From contig JAZSRP010000043.1 in the NCBI GenBank assembly GCA_045538555.1, forward strand, positions 1 to 64,000: 64,000 nt of DNA. The letters are read 5' to 3'. The position numbers and the translations under genes are program-made. This DNA is from Coliplasma sp045538555 (lineage in GTDB: Bacteria > Bacillota > Clostridia > Oscillospirales > CAG-382). The notes beneath the pieces were generated by a model. It saw nothing but the letters and a program-made list of their open reading frames with translations, made no database searches and was not told the DNA's origin. Below are positions 43,806 to 53,589 of the stretch, piece by piece. Every line of letters begins with the position of its first letter. Within the stretch, counting starts at the first letter, position 1.

Positions 43806-45302
43806 ATGACAAAACAACAGGCATTGGAAGAAATTAAAAAATATCAATCTGCCAAAAGCGCATTGAGCCACGCAAGTGCACTCATATATTATGATGCTGC
43901 AACTCTTGCTCCCGAAGGAAGCATAGAGATACGCACCTACACGCTGGGCGAGCTTGCCAGAATGGAATATGAGCTTGAGACATCTCCTGCCCATGTCGAA
44001 TCGCTGGAAACATTGTACCCTATCAGAGATGAGCTTTCTTTTGTAGAAAAAAGAACCGTTGAGGAAATGTGGCGCAACTATGATCGTGTAAGAAAAATTC
44101 CCATGGACGAAATGGTTGAATTTGAGATGCACCTGTCCGAGTCTGACGCTGTGTGGCACAAGGCAAAAGAAAACAACGATTTTGCATCATTTGAGCCCTA
44201 TCTCCAAAAAACTTTTGACACATTGAAAAAATTTGCATCATATACCGATCCCGACAAGGATCCCTATGATGTCGCACTTGATCAGTACGAAAGAGGTTTG
44301 ACTCAGGAGAAATGCGACAAATTTTTTACTTCACTTCGCAAAAAAATCGTTCCTCTCATAAACTCTGTCTGCAACGCAAAACAGATCGATGATGCTGTTC
44401 TTCATCTCAACTTTCCGGTTGAACAACAGCGTAGATTCAGCGACTTTTTGGTTGATGTTATGGACATTGACAAAAAATATTTTACCATAGGCGAGACAGA
44501 GCATCCTTTTACTATTGACATGTCAAAAAAGGATGTACGCATAACAACTCATTATTATGAGGATGCACTCGCAAGCTCTCTTTACAGTGTTGTTCACGAG
44601 TGCGGGCACGCTCTGTACGAACTCAATACAGGTGACGATCTATTCAGAACCGTTCTGGGCGGCGGTGTTTCTATGGCGATCCATGAGAGCCAGTCAAGAT
44701 TTTATGAAAATATTATTGGCAGAAGCAGAGAGTTTTGCGCTGTTATTTTGCCGTTTCTTAAAAAAGAATTTCCCCAGCAGCTCAAAGATGTGGACGAGGA
44801 TTCATTCTATCGAATGATCAACCGTTCCGAGCCATCCCTCATCCGTACTGAAGCAGATGAGCTCACATATTGCCTCCATGTTATGATAAGGTACGAATTG
44901 GAGAAAAAGATGTTTGCCGGAGAACTGACTGCAAAGGAGCTTCCTGCAGAATGGAACAGACTTTACAAGGAGTACCTTGGTATTGATGTTCCGGACGATA
45001 AAAACGGTGTGCTTCAGGACAGCCATTGGTCAAATGCAAATATTGGTTATTTTCCGTCATATGCTTTGGGGTCTGCATACGGTGCACAGATTCTCAAGGA
45101 AATGAAAAAGGATATTGATGTAGAGTCCGTTGTTGCATCAGGCAGGCTCACCGCCATAAACGACTGGCTCAGAGAGAAAATTTGGAAATTTGGATGTCTC
45201 TACGATCCTTCTCAACTGTTCAACATAGTGTGCGGTGAGTTTGATCCCGACGTTTACGTAGATTATTTGCAAAACAAGTTTTCTGACATCTATGGTCTTT
45301 GA
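43806..45302 (+). CDS. M32-family carboxypeptidase (thermostable carboxypeptidase 1 type)
   Basis: 498-aa cytoplasmic zinc metallocarboxypeptidase trimming C-terminal residues of peptides. The zinc motif HECGH is at 264-268, with the third ligand Glu in IHESQSRFYEN (near 294). Other family markers: AIHESQSR, SALSHASALIYYDAATLAPEG-like N-terminus, DSHWSNANIGYFPSYALGS near the C-terminus (IGYFPSY is characteristic). The ATG at 43806 follows GGAGG by 10 nt. First of a run of closely packed genes to 48726. Confidence 0.95.
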   Translation: MTKQQALEEIKKYQSAKSALSHASALIYYDAATLAPEGSIEIRTYTLGELARMEYELETSPAHVESLETLYPIRDELSFVEKRTVEEMWRNYDRVRKIPMDEMVEFEMHLSESDAVWHKAKENNDFASFEPYLQKTFDTLKKFASYTDPDKDPYDVALDQYERGLTQEKCDKFFTSLRKKIVPLINSVCNAKQIDDAVLHLNFPVEQQRRFSDFLVDVMDIDKKYFTIGETEHPFTIDMSKKDVRITTHYYEDALASSLYSVVHECGHALYELNTGDDLFRTVLGGGVSMAIHESQSRFYENIIGRSREFCAVILPFLKKEFPQQLKDVDEDSFYRMINRSEPSLIRTEADELTYCLHVMIRYELEKKMFAGELTAKELPAEWNRLYKEYLGIDVPDDKNGVLQDSHWSNANIGYFPSYALGSAYGAQILKEMKKDIDVESVVASGRLTAINDWLREKIWKFGCLYDPSQLFNIVCGEFDPDVYVDYLQNKFSDIYGL

Positions 45303-45310
45303 GGTGAAAA

Positions 45311-45520
45311 ATGAGCTATCTGGTTGGTGAAGAGGTATTGGACTCCGGTGACAGAGTCATCATTACCTGGACGGACAGAACGGAAACGCTTGCTGAATAT
45401 AAAAACACATACGGTTACACACATATTTTTGAACCCATCAATCCACAGGGGAAGGAAATAAAGCTTTCAAACCATTTCATGCGATTGAAGGGTATATATA
45501 TCCGACGCGCAGAAGAATAG
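45311..45520 (+). CDS. Small protein of unknown function
   Basis: 69 aa. I recognise no family. It has GAGGTG 6-7 nt before the ATG, begins 8 nt after the M32 peptidase stop and ends 8 nt before the PHP gene, so it is clearly part of the same transcript. The sequence is soluble, beta-rich and non-repetitive (VIITWTDRTETLAEYKNTYG). Confidence 0.65.
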   Translation: MSYLVGEEVLDSGDRVIITWTDRTETLAEYKNTYGYTHIFEPINPQGKEIKLSNHFMRLKGIYIRRAEE

Positions 45521-45528
45521 GAATTTTC

Positions 45529-46386
45529 ATGAACAAAAACACCAATATGATCGATCTTCACACTCATTCAAATTGCTCTGACGGTTCAATGACTCCCATT
45601 GAGCTTGTCCACCATGCAAAAATCAACGGTCTTTCTGCCATTGCGCTGACAGACCATGATTCTGTTGATGGCATTTCACGGGCACTTGAAGAGGGAAACA
45701 GTATTGGTCTTGAGGTTGTTCCCGGCATTGAGTTTTCTGTTCAATCAGAGACAGAGACCCACATTCTTGGTTTTTTCATCGATCACAAATCCCACTTACT
45801 GCAGGATGCCATAGAAAATATTCGTTCTGTGAGAACAACACGCATCGAAAATACCTGTAAAAAGCTGGGACATCTTGGTTTTGACGTATCAATGGAAGAA
45901 GTACGTGAACTTGCACCCTCAGGACTTATCGGAAGAGCTCATTTTGCAAAGCTGCTTGTAAAAAAAGGGTATACCTCTTCTGTAAAGGAAGGATTTGACA
46001 AATATCTTTCCAACGGAAAATATGCCTATGACGGTTCACAATACCTGACTGCGTCCGATGCAATCTCTCTCATTAGAGATTGCGGCGGAGTCAGCTTTCT
46101 TGCACATCCTCATTTGACTCGGCTGCCCGAAGAACGATTGATCGCTTTTTTGGAAGAACTGAAAAGTTTTGGACTTTCGGGTCTTGAGGGCTATTATAGC
46201 GAGTACACTCCGGAAATGCAAAAATATTTTTGCAGTTTGGCTGACAAAATGGGACTTGACGTTTCCGGTGGCAGTGATTTTCATGCCGATATGAAACCTC
46301 ATATAAGCATTGGAAAAGGTATGGGGAATCTTTATATACCATATTCTGTATTGGCAAAAATAAAGGAGATTGCCCATGTGGGCTAA
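45529..46386 (+). CDS. PHP-domain phosphoesterase (RNase AM/YciV-like)
   Basis: 285 aa. Metal-binding PHP motifs are complete: MIDLHTHSNCSDGS (residues 6-19), ALTDHDSVDG, PGIEFS, VSFLAHPHLT and GGSDFHADMKP. Homologues degrade short oligonucleotides 5'-3' or hydrolyse 3',5'-bisphosphonucleosides. A helical insert lies at about 110-180, usual for this subgroup. Starts 8 nt after the small-protein gene and overlaps the next gene start by 11 nt. Confidence 0.92.
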   Translation: MNKNTNMIDLHTHSNCSDGSMTPIELVHHAKINGLSAIALTDHDSVDGISRALEEGNSIGLEVVPGIEFSVQSETETHILGFFIDHKSHLLQDAIENIRSVRTTRIENTCKKLGHLGFDVSMEEVRELAPSGLIGRAHFAKLLVKKGYTSSVKEGFDKYLSNGKYAYDGSQYLTASDAISLIRDCGGVSFLAHPHLTRLPEERLIAFLEELKSFGLSGLEGYYSEYTPEMQKYFCSLADKMGLDVSGGSDFHADMKPHISIGKGMGNLYIPYSVLAKIKEIAHVG

Positions 46387-46954
46387 AAATAGCGGACCAA
46401 TTGACATTTTTTCTGCAGAAGAGCTGATCCTTGAATTACTTCAAAAAAAACCATCCGAGCCTGTTTTTGTAGCAATCGATGGCGAAATCGGAGCAGGGAA
46501 GTCATATTTTGCAAATTTAATGCACGAAAAACACTGTCTTTCGGTTGTGCATACCGATGACTTTTATAAACCCGGTTTTGATCCAAAAAAACCTCCTGTA
46601 TTTGATGGAAATATTGATTTTGAACGTCTGTGCAGAGAGGTTTTTTTTCAAACATCAGATATATTTTCTTATGGTGTGTTTGATTGTTTTGTGCAGACAA
46701 ATGTTTGCCAAAGAATGATTGATGCAAGAAAACCGATCATTATTGAGGGAACTTATTCTCTCCACCCAAGAATATCTCAACGATATTCATTGAAGTTGTT
46801 TTTTGAAACAGCTGAGGATGTGAGAGACAACCGCATTTCCGCCCGTGGACCGGATGCCGAAAAACGTTTGACAAATATTTGGATCCCTGCCTCAAAGAGA
46901 TATTTTGAGCATTACAAAATTAAAGAACGTTGCCACGCAGTTGTAAAAACTTGA
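46376..46954 (+). CDS. Uridine-kinase-like P-loop NTPase
   Basis: 192 aa. Walker A GEIGAGKS (near residue 38), the DDFY motif typical of uridine/phosphoribulokinase-type kinases (VVHTDDFYKPG), and Walker B-like IIIEGTYSLHP, then a lid with Arg residues (RDNRISARG). Resembles uridine kinase or pantothenate-kinase-like proteins but is smaller than Udk; the substrate is uncertain. ATG at 46376 chosen for AAAGGAG 7 nt upstream. Overlaps the PHP gene. Confidence 0.8.
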   Translation: MWAKNSGPIDIFSAEELILELLQKKPSEPVFVAIDGEIGAGKSYFANLMHEKHCLSVVHTDDFYKPGFDPKKPPVFDGNIDFERLCREVFFQTSDIFSYGVFDCFVQTNVCQRMIDARKPIIIEGTYSLHPRISQRYSLKLFFETAEDVRDNRISARGPDAEKRLTNIWIPASKRYFEHYKIKERCHAVVKT

Positions 46955-46968
46955 AAGGAATCGAAAGA

Positions 46969-48726
46969 ATGAGCGTTTTTTGTTATAATGAGAAAAGTTT
47001 CTTGCTTGACGAAACAGAGTTTCAGATTATATCAGGATCTATCCATTATTTTCGGACCGTTCCGCAATATTGGCGGGACAGATTGAGAAAGCTCAAACAA
47101 TGCGGATTCAATACAGTCGAAACATATACATGCTGGAACCTCCACGAGAGGCGCGAGAACGAGTTTTCGTTTGAAGGTATACTTGACCTCGGTCAGTTCC
47201 TGGATATTGCCAAGGAAGAAGGTCTGTACGCCATTGTAAGGCCGGGGCCGTATATCTGCGCAGAGTGGGAGTTTGGCGGTCTGCCTTCCTGGCTTTTGAA
47301 GTACGAAAACATCCATATCCGATGCCGCAATCCCATCTTTTTGGAAAAAGAAAAAAGATATCTGTCAAAACTGTTTGAAATCATTGTACCGCGGCTTATA
47401 ACAAACGGCGGAAACATCCTGATGGTACAGGTAGAAAACGAGTATGGATCATATGGAAATGATCACGATTACATCAACGAGCTTGCAGATTTTTACCGTC
47501 AATGCGGAATTGATACCGTTCTTTTTACTTCTGACGGAGCAAACGAGATGTTTCTCGGAGGCGGAACAGTTCCTGATCTTTTACCAACCGCAAATTTTGG
47601 ATCGGATTTTAAAACCTGGTTTGGTGAATTGGAACGCTTGCGCCCCGGGTTTCCAAAAATGTGCGCTGAGTATTGGGACGGTTGGTTTGATACCTGGCAC
47701 GAGCCCCATCACAGACGAATCCCCGATGATGTACCTCAACAGTTGGACGGTATTATATCAAGCGGCGGCAATGTGAATTTTTATATGTTTTGCGGTGGAA
47801 CAAACTTTGGATTCCACAATGGAGCAAATATAATTGACGGAAAGATTTGCCCTCAGACCACCAGTTATGATTATGATGCGATGTTGACTGAGGAGGGCGA
47901 CCTTACAGAACGGTATTTCAGATGCAGAGAAGTGATTGAAAAGCATTTTGGCACGCTTCCTCCGCTTACTGTAAACAATACAAAAAAAATGAGCTATGGC
48001 AAAGTATTGTTGAAAGAAAGTTCTTCTGTCATAAAGTACGCAAAAAACAACGTAGATCCAATAGTTTCAGCTTTTCCGCAGAGTTTTGAAGAACTGGGCA
48101 TTGATTTTGGATTTGTACTGTACAGCACAACAATCGATTATGAACTGCCTGAAACAGAGATCATAATCGAACCCGTTAGGGACAGAGCGATTATTTTTAT
48201 CAACGGAATATATGCAGGCACAAAAGAGCGTGATCGTCGTGACGACAGGGTTACTGTTTCTGTTAAAAAAGGCGAAACGGTGCAGGTCGATGTTCTGATG
48301 GAAAATATGGGCCGTGTCAATTATGGGCAGTATATGCTTGACAACAGAAAAGGGATAACAACCGGCGTTAGAACAGGACAGCAATATCTGTTTGGCTGGA
48401 AGATGTACCCAATGACAATGGATGATCTTTCAAATGTTGTCTTTGACCGTGAAAAAGGGTTTACAGAGCCCGCATTTTTGAAAGGTGAATTTGCTGTCGA
48501 CGGAACCCCGTGTGATACTTTTGTACGCCTTGACGGGTTTAAAAAAGGATTTGTATGTGTAAACGGTTTTAATATCGGTAGATATTGGAATACCGCGGGT
48601 CCGCAAAAAACTTTATACTTGCCTGCGCCGCTTCTAAAAAAAGGAAATAATACCGTTGTCGTCTGCGAGCTTGACGGTTATGAACAAGCAGAGATATGTC
48701 TTACTGATGTTCGTGATCTCGGTTGA
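46969..48726 (+). CDS. GH35 beta-galactosidase, cytoplasmic
   Basis: 585 aa. N-terminal TIM barrel with GSIHYFRTVPQYWRDRLRK and VETYTCWNLHE, acid/base Glu158 in QVENEYG, and nucleophile Glu234 in CAEYWDGWFD. Two jelly-roll beta domains follow, the last carrying FVNGFNIGRYWN-like FVCVNGFNIGRYW. No signal peptide, so it acts on imported oligosaccharides with terminal beta-galactose. The ATG at 46969 has AAAGGA upstream; an earlier in-frame start would overlap the kinase gene. It follows that gene by 14 nt and ends the gene run. Confidence 0.95.
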   Translation: MSVFCYNEKSFLLDETEFQIISGSIHYFRTVPQYWRDRLRKLKQCGFNTVETYTCWNLHERRENEFSFEGILDLGQFLDIAKEEGLYAIVRPGPYICAEWEFGGLPSWLLKYENIHIRCRNPIFLEKEKRYLSKLFEIIVPRLITNGGNILMVQVENEYGSYGNDHDYINELADFYRQCGIDTVLFTSDGANEMFLGGGTVPDLLPTANFGSDFKTWFGELERLRPGFPKMCAEYWDGWFDTWHEPHHRRIPDDVPQQLDGIISSGGNVNFYMFCGGTNFGFHNGANIIDGKICPQTTSYDYDAMLTEEGDLTERYFRCREVIEKHFGTLPPLTVNNTKKMSYGKVLLKESSSVIKYAKNNVDPIVSAFPQSFEELGIDFGFVLYSTTIDYELPETEIIIEPVRDRAIIFINGIYAGTKERDRRDDRVTVSVKKGETVQVDVLMENMGRVNYGQYMLDNRKGITTGVRTGQQYLFGWKMYPMTMDDLSNVVFDREKGFTEPAFLKGEFAVDGTPCDTFVRLDGFKKGFVCVNGFNIGRYWNTAGPQKTLYLPAPLLKKGNNTVVVCELDGYEQAEICLTDVRDLG

Positions 48727-48728
48727 AC

Positions 48729-48760
48729 AAAAAAGGATGTAAGAAATTACATCCTTTTTT
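48729..48760. terminator. Bidirectional terminator between GH35 and the GltS-type gene
   Basis: Stem AAAAAAGGATGTAA-gaaa-TTACATCCTTTTTT, 14 bp, between two convergent genes and only 3 nt from each stop region. Symmetric A/T tracts serve both strands. Confidence 0.93.
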
Positions 48761-48763
48761 ATG

Positions 48764-50176
48764 TTATTTGCAGTTTTTCTTACTCTTAAAAATCAAATTG
48801 CGGAAAAGTAAAATGTTCAACACAACGCAAAGTATCGCAAGGCACCCAAGAGTGATATATGTCGCCGATTCACTTGTTGGTGCGTAGGATACAAAAAGCA
48901 TGATAGGAAATCCAAAAACGATAGCAGGCAGATTTTGATATACAAGGTTGTCAGAAACAGGTGACGTAAAATCCTGATCAACCTCGCGCAAAAGAATCAT
49001 GCCTGTGCTTGCTGTGCCTGTGAGCATACCGTACATAGCAAGAAATTGCTGGTCCTTGTATTCGGGAAACAGCTTTTTGCACACGAATTGAAGATAAATA
49101 AATGTCGAAAGAGCGCCAAAAAGTCCGAGAATAAGAAGTGTATACCAGTACTCTGCAATAAGATCGATCTGTATTGCGGCAATTCCTGCAACTATCATAA
49201 CGTCAAAAGCAAAACCACTTATTCTGGAAAGCATAAAATTGTTGATATATTCGCGTTTGATGACCTTTTTTCTACGAAAATAATTATAAACAGCTTTGAA
49301 ACCAACTGCAACCAAAGTTCCGAGAAGGAAGTTAAAACCAAAAATAGTAGCGGTCATACCCTCGCCGACAACCTTGCTCAAAAGGTACATGAATATGTAT
49401 GCAACTGCATATGCACAGATAATAAACCCAACCTGAATGGAAAACTTGTCAACTGTGGAAGTCATGGGGATCTCATCGTCTGCTTGGATATCTGCACCTT
49501 TCATTGTTTTGGCTGTTTCATCGGATGCATCGCATATCCTGCCTTTTCTCTTGAGATAGTTGAGATACATTACACCCAAAATGCTGGCACTGAGAAACCC
49601 AAGAGCAGCAATTGTCAGTCCAAAGCTCTTTCCTCCCTCAAAGCCATACGATGACTCATAGATAGAGCCGTAGTTGAGTGCCTGGCCGGTTCCCTGACCA
49701 TATCCGAGTGCAAGAATGATACCGGCTGCTTTGATAAGCTTTGGAACAAAGCATGAAAGTCCAATGGTAATACCAATACCCAATATAGCTTGGATTAGAT
49801 AGGTTGAAACAGTGGTAACACCTGTGTTAAAGATTTCTGCCATGCGTTTTCCGGTAAAGGATTTTTTATCTTGGCGCAGGGACATGGCAATAAAACCGAT
49901 TGCAAGTGAATGGTAGGTAATATTTTCCAACTCATTCATTCCGGAAACCGTGCTGTCTGAAGAGAATACCGCCAGGTTAAAAAGGTAGTCTCCGCAACAC
50001 ATTTTGCAAACTGTAGAAATGACCAAAAGTATAATTCCGCCAAGTACCGAAGCGGGTATCAGTGATCTTTTCAAAAATGGGATCAACTGCTTAAGAGCGT
50101 TTGCCAAAACAATGGCACCAAGAAGAACAGCGCAAAGCAAAACAAATGACCATGTTTGCGGTTCCCAAAAGTTCAT
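48764..50176 (-). CDS. GltS-type sodium/glutamate symporter family protein
   Basis: 470 aa with about ten to twelve membrane helices. Family pattern: inverted repeats with Gly-rich re-entrant loops (ALGYGQGTGQALNYGSIYE, and MYGMLTGTASTGMILLREVD in the second half). The central cytoplasmic loop (residues about 215-245) is charged. Substrate is presumably glutamate or another dicarboxylate taken up with sodium. Monocistronic, with its own promoter and a convergent terminator. Confidence 0.85.
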   Translation of the reverse strand: MNFWEPQTWSFVLLCAVLLGAIVLANALKQLIPFLKRSLIPASVLGGIILLVISTVCKMCCGDYLFNLAVFSSDSTVSGMNELENITYHSLAIGFIAMSLRQDKKSFTGKRMAEIFNTGVTTVSTYLIQAILGIGITIGLSCFVPKLIKAAGIILALGYGQGTGQALNYGSIYESSYGFEGGKSFGLTIAALGFLSASILGVMYLNYLKRKGRICDASDETAKTMKGADIQADDEIPMTSTVDKFSIQVGFIICAYAVAYIFMYLLSKVVGEGMTATIFGFNFLLGTLVAVGFKAVYNYFRRKKVIKREYINNFMLSRISGFAFDVMIVAGIAAIQIDLIAEYWYTLLILGLFGALSTFIYLQFVCKKLFPEYKDQQFLAMYGMLTGTASTGMILLREVDQDFTSPVSDNLVYQNLPAIVFGFPIMLFVSYAPTSESATYITLGCLAILCVVLNILLFRNLIFKSKKNCK

Positions 50177-50209
50177 AAAATCACCTCTGATATCATATTA
50201 AACCACTTA

Positions 50210-50238
50210 ATTATACAACATTTTTGTAAAAAGTAAAA
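50210..50238 (-). promoter_or_regulatory. Likely promoter of the GltS-type gene
   Basis: On the minus strand TTTTAC (50238-50233), 17 nt, perfect TATAAT (50215-50210), 34 nt before the ATG. The -35 is weak. Confidence 0.5.
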
Positions 50239-50312
50239 TACTTTTTTTCAAAAAAATGAAATAAATACATACAAGATATACCGCAAATTTTTGTTATACA
50301 AATCAAACAATA

Positions 50313-50341
50313 TTGATTTTGCGGTAGATGTATGATATTAT
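50313..50341 (+). promoter_or_regulatory. Sigma-A promoter of the dockerin-DUF4855 gene
   Basis: TTGATT (50313-50318), 17 nt, TATTAT (50336-50341), 45 nt before the ATG at 50386. Confidence 0.65.
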
Positions 50342-50385
50342 AAAATTAAATATAAGATAAAAAATAACGCACGGGGAGTTTATTG

Positions 50386-53300
50386 ATGAAAAAGATAGCT
50401 ACAGTATTCTTGGCAGCTTTTATCCTTTTCTCACTGGTCATTCCTTTTGAAACTGTATTTGCCACGAGATATATCGGTGATTTGAGTGGAGATAAAAGCG
50501 TTACTGCAGTTGATTATCTCACGCTCAAAAGATATTGTCTCGGCACCTATGATCTTTCGCGCAGCTCTTTGGAAGCGGCTGACGTCAACGGGGACGGTGA
50601 CATCGGTGCCTCTGACTATTTGATGGTAAAACGCAGTGTACTTGGTACATATGATATTTCAAACCCCGAGTTTTTCACACCTGTCAGCAACGGAAAGCAA
50701 TATTCATTCAGTGTTTCACCAAGCAGCACTTATCCCGATACTTACTCATGTGAGCTGACCGATGGCATCCATGCAAAATCCGCTTCTTATTCTTCAAATG
50801 AATTTTGCGGTATAAATTCAAGCTTTTTTGTGGTATTGGATTTGGGAAACGACGGCAAGAAGCTCAATCGATTTGAACTCTATTATCTTGCCACAACAAA
50901 TGCCGGTATTGCTGCTCCCGCTGCTATTGATCTGTACGGTTCAGATGATGGGGTTTCATGGGAATCTATCGGCACGATGACAATGCCCGCATATGTTGAA
51001 AACACGATCCAGTGTGCATATTTTGTGCCACAGACAGAGCTTGAATATCAATACATAAAATATGACCTGACCAAAAAAGCATATTGGATATTTATAGATG
51101 AGATTGTTGCATATTCAAATATTCCTGATTACAAAACTTATCCCTCTGACAGAGTTTTTGAGTCTTATCGAAGTGATACTGTTACGGATTCACAGCGTCA
51201 AGTGAATCTCATTGCACTTTCCAACGGTGTTTCATACGATAAAGAAAAAGGAAAAACCGTCATTTCCAATAATTGCAGCTATGAAATCACTGCAAACGGG
51301 TTTGACTGGAGGACGGGTGAAAAATCCGGGGTGCTTACCGACGGAGTTGATACCGGTTCTTATTTTGAAAGTCAAAATTTTGTGGGAATCGATGCAAACG
51401 GAGGTATCGGCATCACAATCGATCTTGGTCAAAAATATACCACCATTTGCGGTTTTTCTCTCCATTGCTTCAAGCGTCCCGCCGCAAAAATCGATTTGCC
51501 TGTTTTTGTTGATATATTTGCCGGTGATTCTACCGATACGATGATCAACGTTGCAAGATCATATATGACTTGCGGTGAAGATGAAAATTTTGAGTATTTT
51601 GTGACACTTGATTCAATTATATGTGCAAGATACATTACTTTTTATATCCCTGCAAATGATTTTTACTGTTGGGTTGAAGAGGCACAAATATTTGAAAACA
51701 GCGGCTCTGCCCCTTTGCAGTATTTTGTATATGATACTCCAAACATTCCGGTTATTGAAAAAGATATATATCACAATGTATCCGATTCCGATTATAATAC
51801 ACACCAAAATCTGATTCTTGGAAAAACTCAGCAGATTACTTCGGATATTGATCTTGATTACGAGTATTACGGTGAATCAAACACTCCTCAGACCTCCAAT
51901 CTGCTTACGGACGGAAAATATACATCCGACACCAACTGCTACAACGGATATTGGTTTCATTTCTCTCGAGGCACAGGTAGAAATGTTTTTTATGATCTTG
52001 GAGCACTTTCTGCAGTTGATAGCTATTCAATCCGTTTTCTTGTAAATGACAGTTGGGGAATCCGACTGCCCACAAAAGTGTCGCTCATTCTTTCTCAAAA
52101 CGGTAAAGACTGGTACGTCGCAGACACCCATTATCCAGACGTATTGTATGACGAACAGATTTTTGTTGTTGAGCGCGAGCTAAACAAACAATACAAGGCA
52201 AGATACGCTCTTGTTTACATGACGGTCGCCGCACACGTATTTCTTGATGAAATTACTGTAAACGGCACAAAAAATATTGATTATGCAACCTCTCTCTCTT
52301 CCTCAGGTCTTTCAACCCACTCTGTATTTACAGGAAACGAAAACCAAGGGTATATGGCACCCGATCCCGATATTCTCGGTGGCGCAAAGGATGTCAATCT
52401 GGTTTATCATACAGGAACCGTCACTGATGAAGAGTTTCTTTTGCCATATGTGGCATATTTGGATCAAAACGGAAATATTGTCGACACAATGTTTGACGGA
52501 TTTTTGTTTCTTCCCACCACCGGCACTTTACCAAGCGGCGGTAGACCATACGGAACAAATATCAAGAGCGACTGGGATTATTTGTACAACGATATTTTTG
52601 CTTCAGACAGATGCTTCCAGGCACTTGAAAACGTGGCAGATAGCGTAAAAACAGCACTTGGTATATCACAGCTCAAGCTCAAGGTTTTTGTTGCAATTCC
52701 GCACCTTGACACAACGTTGACAAGCTTTGGCGATGTAGACGGTGACGGTGTTTCCGAGAACCTGACAAAAATGGATGACCGCATCAAGGTTACACAGTGG
52801 TATACCCAAAAAGTGCGTACGGAATTTGACGCCCGAGGGTATGACAATCTACAGCTCAACGGTTTTTATTGGTTCCATGAAACAATTGAAGGTGACGATG
52901 CCGAGACGGCAAAAAACGTCAGCGCAATGTTGAAATATAACAACGAGCAGCTGTTCTGGATCCCTTATTTTCAGGCAACCGGATTTACAGACTGGAAAGA
53001 TTTTGGTTTTGTGACGGGCTGTCTCCAGCCAAATTATGCTTTCAATCTTGACGTACCGGTATCTCGGCTTTACTACGCTTCGGAGATTGCAAAGAAGTAC
53101 GGAATGTGCATTGAGCTGGAATTGGACAACAGAGCTTTTTCTGATGACAGATACTTCCAGAAATATATGGATTATTTGCGATGCGGTGTAGAATACGGAT
53201 ATATGAGTGACTGTATCCATATGTACTACCAAGGCGTGGGATATTTTAATACTGCATGCTATTCTACGGGAAAATACAGATTGATATACGACTATACGTA

Positions 53301-53589
53301 TCAGTTTGTGAAAGGCACGTTGGGATTTGATATTGACAGTGTTGTAGATCAGGAATACAACGCCTATTCCAACAAAATGTTTTCTGGCAATCTCAATGCA
53401 AATGACACTGTCGGCGTCTCTTTTGAATTGACAAAATCTCCGTCTCACGGGACTGTATCGGTTGATTCAAACGGTGATTTTGTCTACTATCCCAACAAGG
53501 GTTTTTCAGGTACTGACAGCTTTTGCTTTGCTGCCAATGATTATCTTTGTACATCCGGTGATTGTACAGTCACAATAAACGTGGAATGA
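50386..53589 (+). CDS. Secreted protein: N-terminal dockerin, three discoidin-like modules, DUF4855, Ig-like tail
   Basis: 1067 aa. Signal peptide 1-27 (FLAAFILFSLVIPFETVFA). Residues 31-90 are a type I dockerin with two calcium-loop repeats, GDLSGDKSVTAVDYLTLKRY and DVNGDGDIGASDYLMVKRS, ending in matching L-G-T-Y-D segments. Three discoidin-like sandwiches follow (about 100-250, 305-455, 480-640), e.g. VFYDLGALSAVDSYSIRFLV. Residues about 660-980 match DUF4855 (KLKVFVAIPHLD, LNGFYWFHETIEGDD, LFWIPYFQATGFTDWKDFGF), thought to be a TIM-barrel-like secreted domain. The last ~70 residues are Ig/cadherin-like (PSHGTVSVDSNGDFVYYPNKG). Dockerins are usually C-terminal. ATG at 50386 has GGGGAG upstream. 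Confidence 0.85.
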   Translation: MKKIATVFLAAFILFSLVIPFETVFATRYIGDLSGDKSVTAVDYLTLKRYCLGTYDLSRSSLEAADVNGDGDIGASDYLMVKRSVLGTYDISNPEFFTPVSNGKQYSFSVSPSSTYPDTYSCELTDGIHAKSASYSSNEFCGINSSFFVVLDLGNDGKKLNRFELYYLATTNAGIAAPAAIDLYGSDDGVSWESIGTMTMPAYVENTIQCAYFVPQTELEYQYIKYDLTKKAYWIFIDEIVAYSNIPDYKTYPSDRVFESYRSDTVTDSQRQVNLIALSNGVSYDKEKGKTVISNNCSYEITANGFDWRTGEKSGVLTDGVDTGSYFESQNFVGIDANGGIGITIDLGQKYTTICGFSLHCFKRPAAKIDLPVFVDIFAGDSTDTMINVARSYMTCGEDENFEYFVTLDSIICARYITFYIPANDFYCWVEEAQIFENSGSAPLQYFVYDTPNIPVIEKDIYHNVSDSDYNTHQNLILGKTQQITSDIDLDYEYYGESNTPQTSNLLTDGKYTSDTNCYNGYWFHFSRGTGRNVFYDLGALSAVDSYSIRFLVNDSWGIRLPTKVSLILSQNGKDWYVADTHYPDVLYDEQIFVVERELNKQYKARYALVYMTVAAHVFLDEITVNGTKNIDYATSLSSSGLSTHSVFTGNENQGYMAPDPDILGGAKDVNLVYHTGTVTDEEFLLPYVAYLDQNGNIVDTMFDGFLFLPTTGTLPSGGRPYGTNIKSDWDYLYNDIFASDRCFQALENVADSVKTALGISQLKLKVFVAIPHLDTTLTSFGDVDGDGVSENLTKMDDRIKVTQWYTQKVRTEFDARGYDNLQLNGFYWFHETIEGDDAETAKNVSAMLKYNNEQLFWIPYFQATGFTDWKDFGFVTGCLQPNYAFNLDVPVSRLYYASEIAKKYGMCIELELDNRAFSDDRYFQKYMDYLRCGVEYGYMSDCIHMYYQGVGYFNTACYSTGKYRLIYDYTYQFVKGTLGFDIDSVVDQEYNAYSNKMFSGNLNANDTVGVSFELTKSPSHGTVSVDSNGDFVYYPNKGFSGTDSFCFAANDYLCTSGDCTVTINVE

